Assembly: GCA_030917225.1 (NCBI GenBank)
Contig: JAUPVD010000472.1
Span: 1 to 6,482, forward strand
Direction: 5' to 3'
DNA length: 6,482 nt
Origin: Pseudomonadota bacterium
GTDB lineage: Bacteria > Pseudomonadota > Gammaproteobacteria > Burkholderiales > Rhodocyclaceae
Made by a program: the position numbers and the translations under genes. This document shows positions 5,491 to 6,482 of the stretch, one piece after another (within the stretch, counting starts at the first letter, position 1; each line of letters begins with the position of its first letter). The notes beneath the pieces are model-generated. The model searched no databases, was not told the origin of the DNA, and worked only from the letters and a program-made list of their open reading frames with translations.

Positions 5491-6482
5491 TCAGAGCGAC
5501 TTCAATCCGTCCAGAATCTCGTCCAGTGCCACGCTGATGCTGCTCATGCCGGCCGCTGCGGCATCGGCATCCTTGGCTGCGGCGGCAGCCTCGAGCGCTC
5601 CCGCAGCTTGCTGCAGACGGATCGCCCCCAAACCTCCGGAGGCACCCTTCAAGGTGTGGGCCAGTCGATGCAACTCGATGAACTCCCCGGCGGCAAGCAG
5701 ACTCCGCATCTTTTGTTCGCCATCAATGTACTGGTCGCGGAACAGCGCCAGCAACCGACGGCAACTGGCCACCCGCCCCTTCATGCGCTGCAGCAGCAAG
5801 GGCACATCGATGCCCGGCAGCTCAGGGAGACTTGCCGGCATCTCCTGATTGGGGTCAGCCTCGGCAGGCAACGGTGGGGAAGCTGCAGATGATTGACTTG
5901 GGGGTGCCTCGGCAGCGACCTCGGTGCGCGGCGCATAGTGCTGAAGCACCCGGTAGAGATCGGCCGTCTCAAACGGCTTGGTAAGCACGTCGTTCATGCC
6001 AGCCGCCAGACAGCGCTCGCGATCCTCGACCCCGGCATTCGCTGTCAGTGCAACGATCGGCAAGCCGGTCCATTCAGTATGGCGACGAATCCTTCGGGTG
6101 GCTTCGAGGCCGTCCATTTCCGGCATCATCATGTCCATCAGGACCAGATCGAAAGTGCGTTCGCCGAGGCGCTGAAGGGCCTCCTGTCCATTCTCGACCA
6201 CTTCCGTCGCCACACCGACGTCGCCGAGCAACTCAAGCACCATTTCCTGGTTGAAGCGATTGTCCTCGGCGAGCAATACGCGCATGCCATCCGGCAGCGA
6301 TGGAAGGGTGAATTCACCGGCATTCTGATGCGCCGCCATGGCCAGCAGTTTTTCCTGCCACGCCTCTCCGGCGACTTTCAGCGGCACCACAAAGAGAAAT
6401 TTGCTGCCTTCACCAGGCACGCTCTCGACCCAGATGCGCCCGCCCATCATGGTCACCAGCTGGCGGGAAATGGCCAGCCCGA
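5491..6482 (-). CDS. hybrid sensor histidine kinase, C-terminal part (ATPase end, receiver, Hpt)
   Basis: The gene enters from the right edge; 329 residues are visible and the sensor and dimerisation domains lie outside. The first residues GLAISRQLVTMMGG, then WVESVPGEGSKFLFVVPL, are the G2 box and last strands of a HATPase_c domain. A receiver follows (fragment residues about 67-180): acidic pair in AEDN, phospho-acceptor Asp in LMDMMMPEMDG (codon 6135-6133), Thr in ALTAN and Lys in TKPF. After a Pro/Ala-rich linker comes an Hpt domain with LHRLAHTLKGASGGLGA, whose phospho-histidine codon is 5658-5656. All phosphorelay residues visible are present, so a His-Asp-His relay passing phosphate to a separate response regulator is expected. 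No partner regulator is in the window. The protein is presumably membrane-bound, but that part is not seen. It converges on the operon with stops abutting. Confidence 0.93.
   Translation of the reverse strand, partial: GLAISRQLVTMMGGRIWVESVPGEGSKFLFVVPLKVAGEAWQEKLLAMAAHQNAGEFTLPSLPDGMRVLLAEDNRFNQEMVLELLGDVGVATEVVENGQEALQRLGERTFDLVLMDMMMPEMDGLEATRRIRRHTEWTGLPIVALTANAGVEDRERCLAAGMNDVLTKPFETADLYRVLQHYAPRTEVAAEAPPSQSSAASPPLPAEADPNQEMPASLPELPGIDVPLLLQRMKGRVASCRRLLALFRDQYIDGEQKMRSLLAAGEFIELHRLAHTLKGASGGLGAIRLQQAAGALEAAAAAKDADAAAAGMSSISVALDEILDGLKSL

Noticed and set aside
5485..5498. Possible hairpin CGCT-GATCAG-AGCG at the convergent junction as a terminator
   Set aside because: The stem is only four base pairs and no T-run follows on either strand.

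Overview
The window is a compact, high-GC stretch of bacterial chromosome with almost no intergenic DNA. It carries six complete or near-complete genes plus one gene cut at each edge. The MEP isoprenoid genes ispD and ispF, the proteobacterial style of the hybrid sensor kinase and the base composition all suggest a Gram-negative proteobacterium. A betaproteobacterium of the Rhodocyclales type is my guess, but it rests on general resemblance only and no marker gene is present.

Left part (1-952, minus strand): ispD, followed with a 4-base ATGA overlap by the start of ispF, which runs off the left edge. These are two non-consecutive steps of the MEP pathway to isopentenyl diphosphate. A 55-base gap separates ispD from a divergent membrane protein gene (1008-2270, plus strand) of the MgtC/SapB plus DUF4010 type.

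Centre (2271-5490, plus strand): an 86-base intergenic region holds a two-copy 13-base direct repeat, a good sigma70-type promoter and a strong Shine-Dalgarno. It precedes a four-gene, overlapping operon. The first three genes are the complete AmmeMemoRadiSam set: a Memo homologue (protein B), an AMMECR1 homologue (protein A) and a PflA-like radical SAM enzyme. This system is conserved in prokaryotes and two of its members have human homologues, but its reaction is not known to me. The fourth gene starts inside the stop codon of the radical SAM gene. It encodes an alpha/beta-hydrolase-fold protein that resembles the dienelactone-hydrolase-like family but seems to have lost both the catalytic serine and the catalytic histidine. 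A pseudo-hydrolase coupled to AmmeMemoRadiSam is the most interesting item here.

Right part (5491-6482, minus strand): the C-terminal 329 residues of a hybrid sensor histidine kinase (end of the ATPase domain, receiver, Hpt). It converges on the operon with no bases between the two stop codons. No tRNA, rRNA, CRISPR, insertion sequence or prophage signal was seen, and no gene-free stretch is longer than 86 bases.
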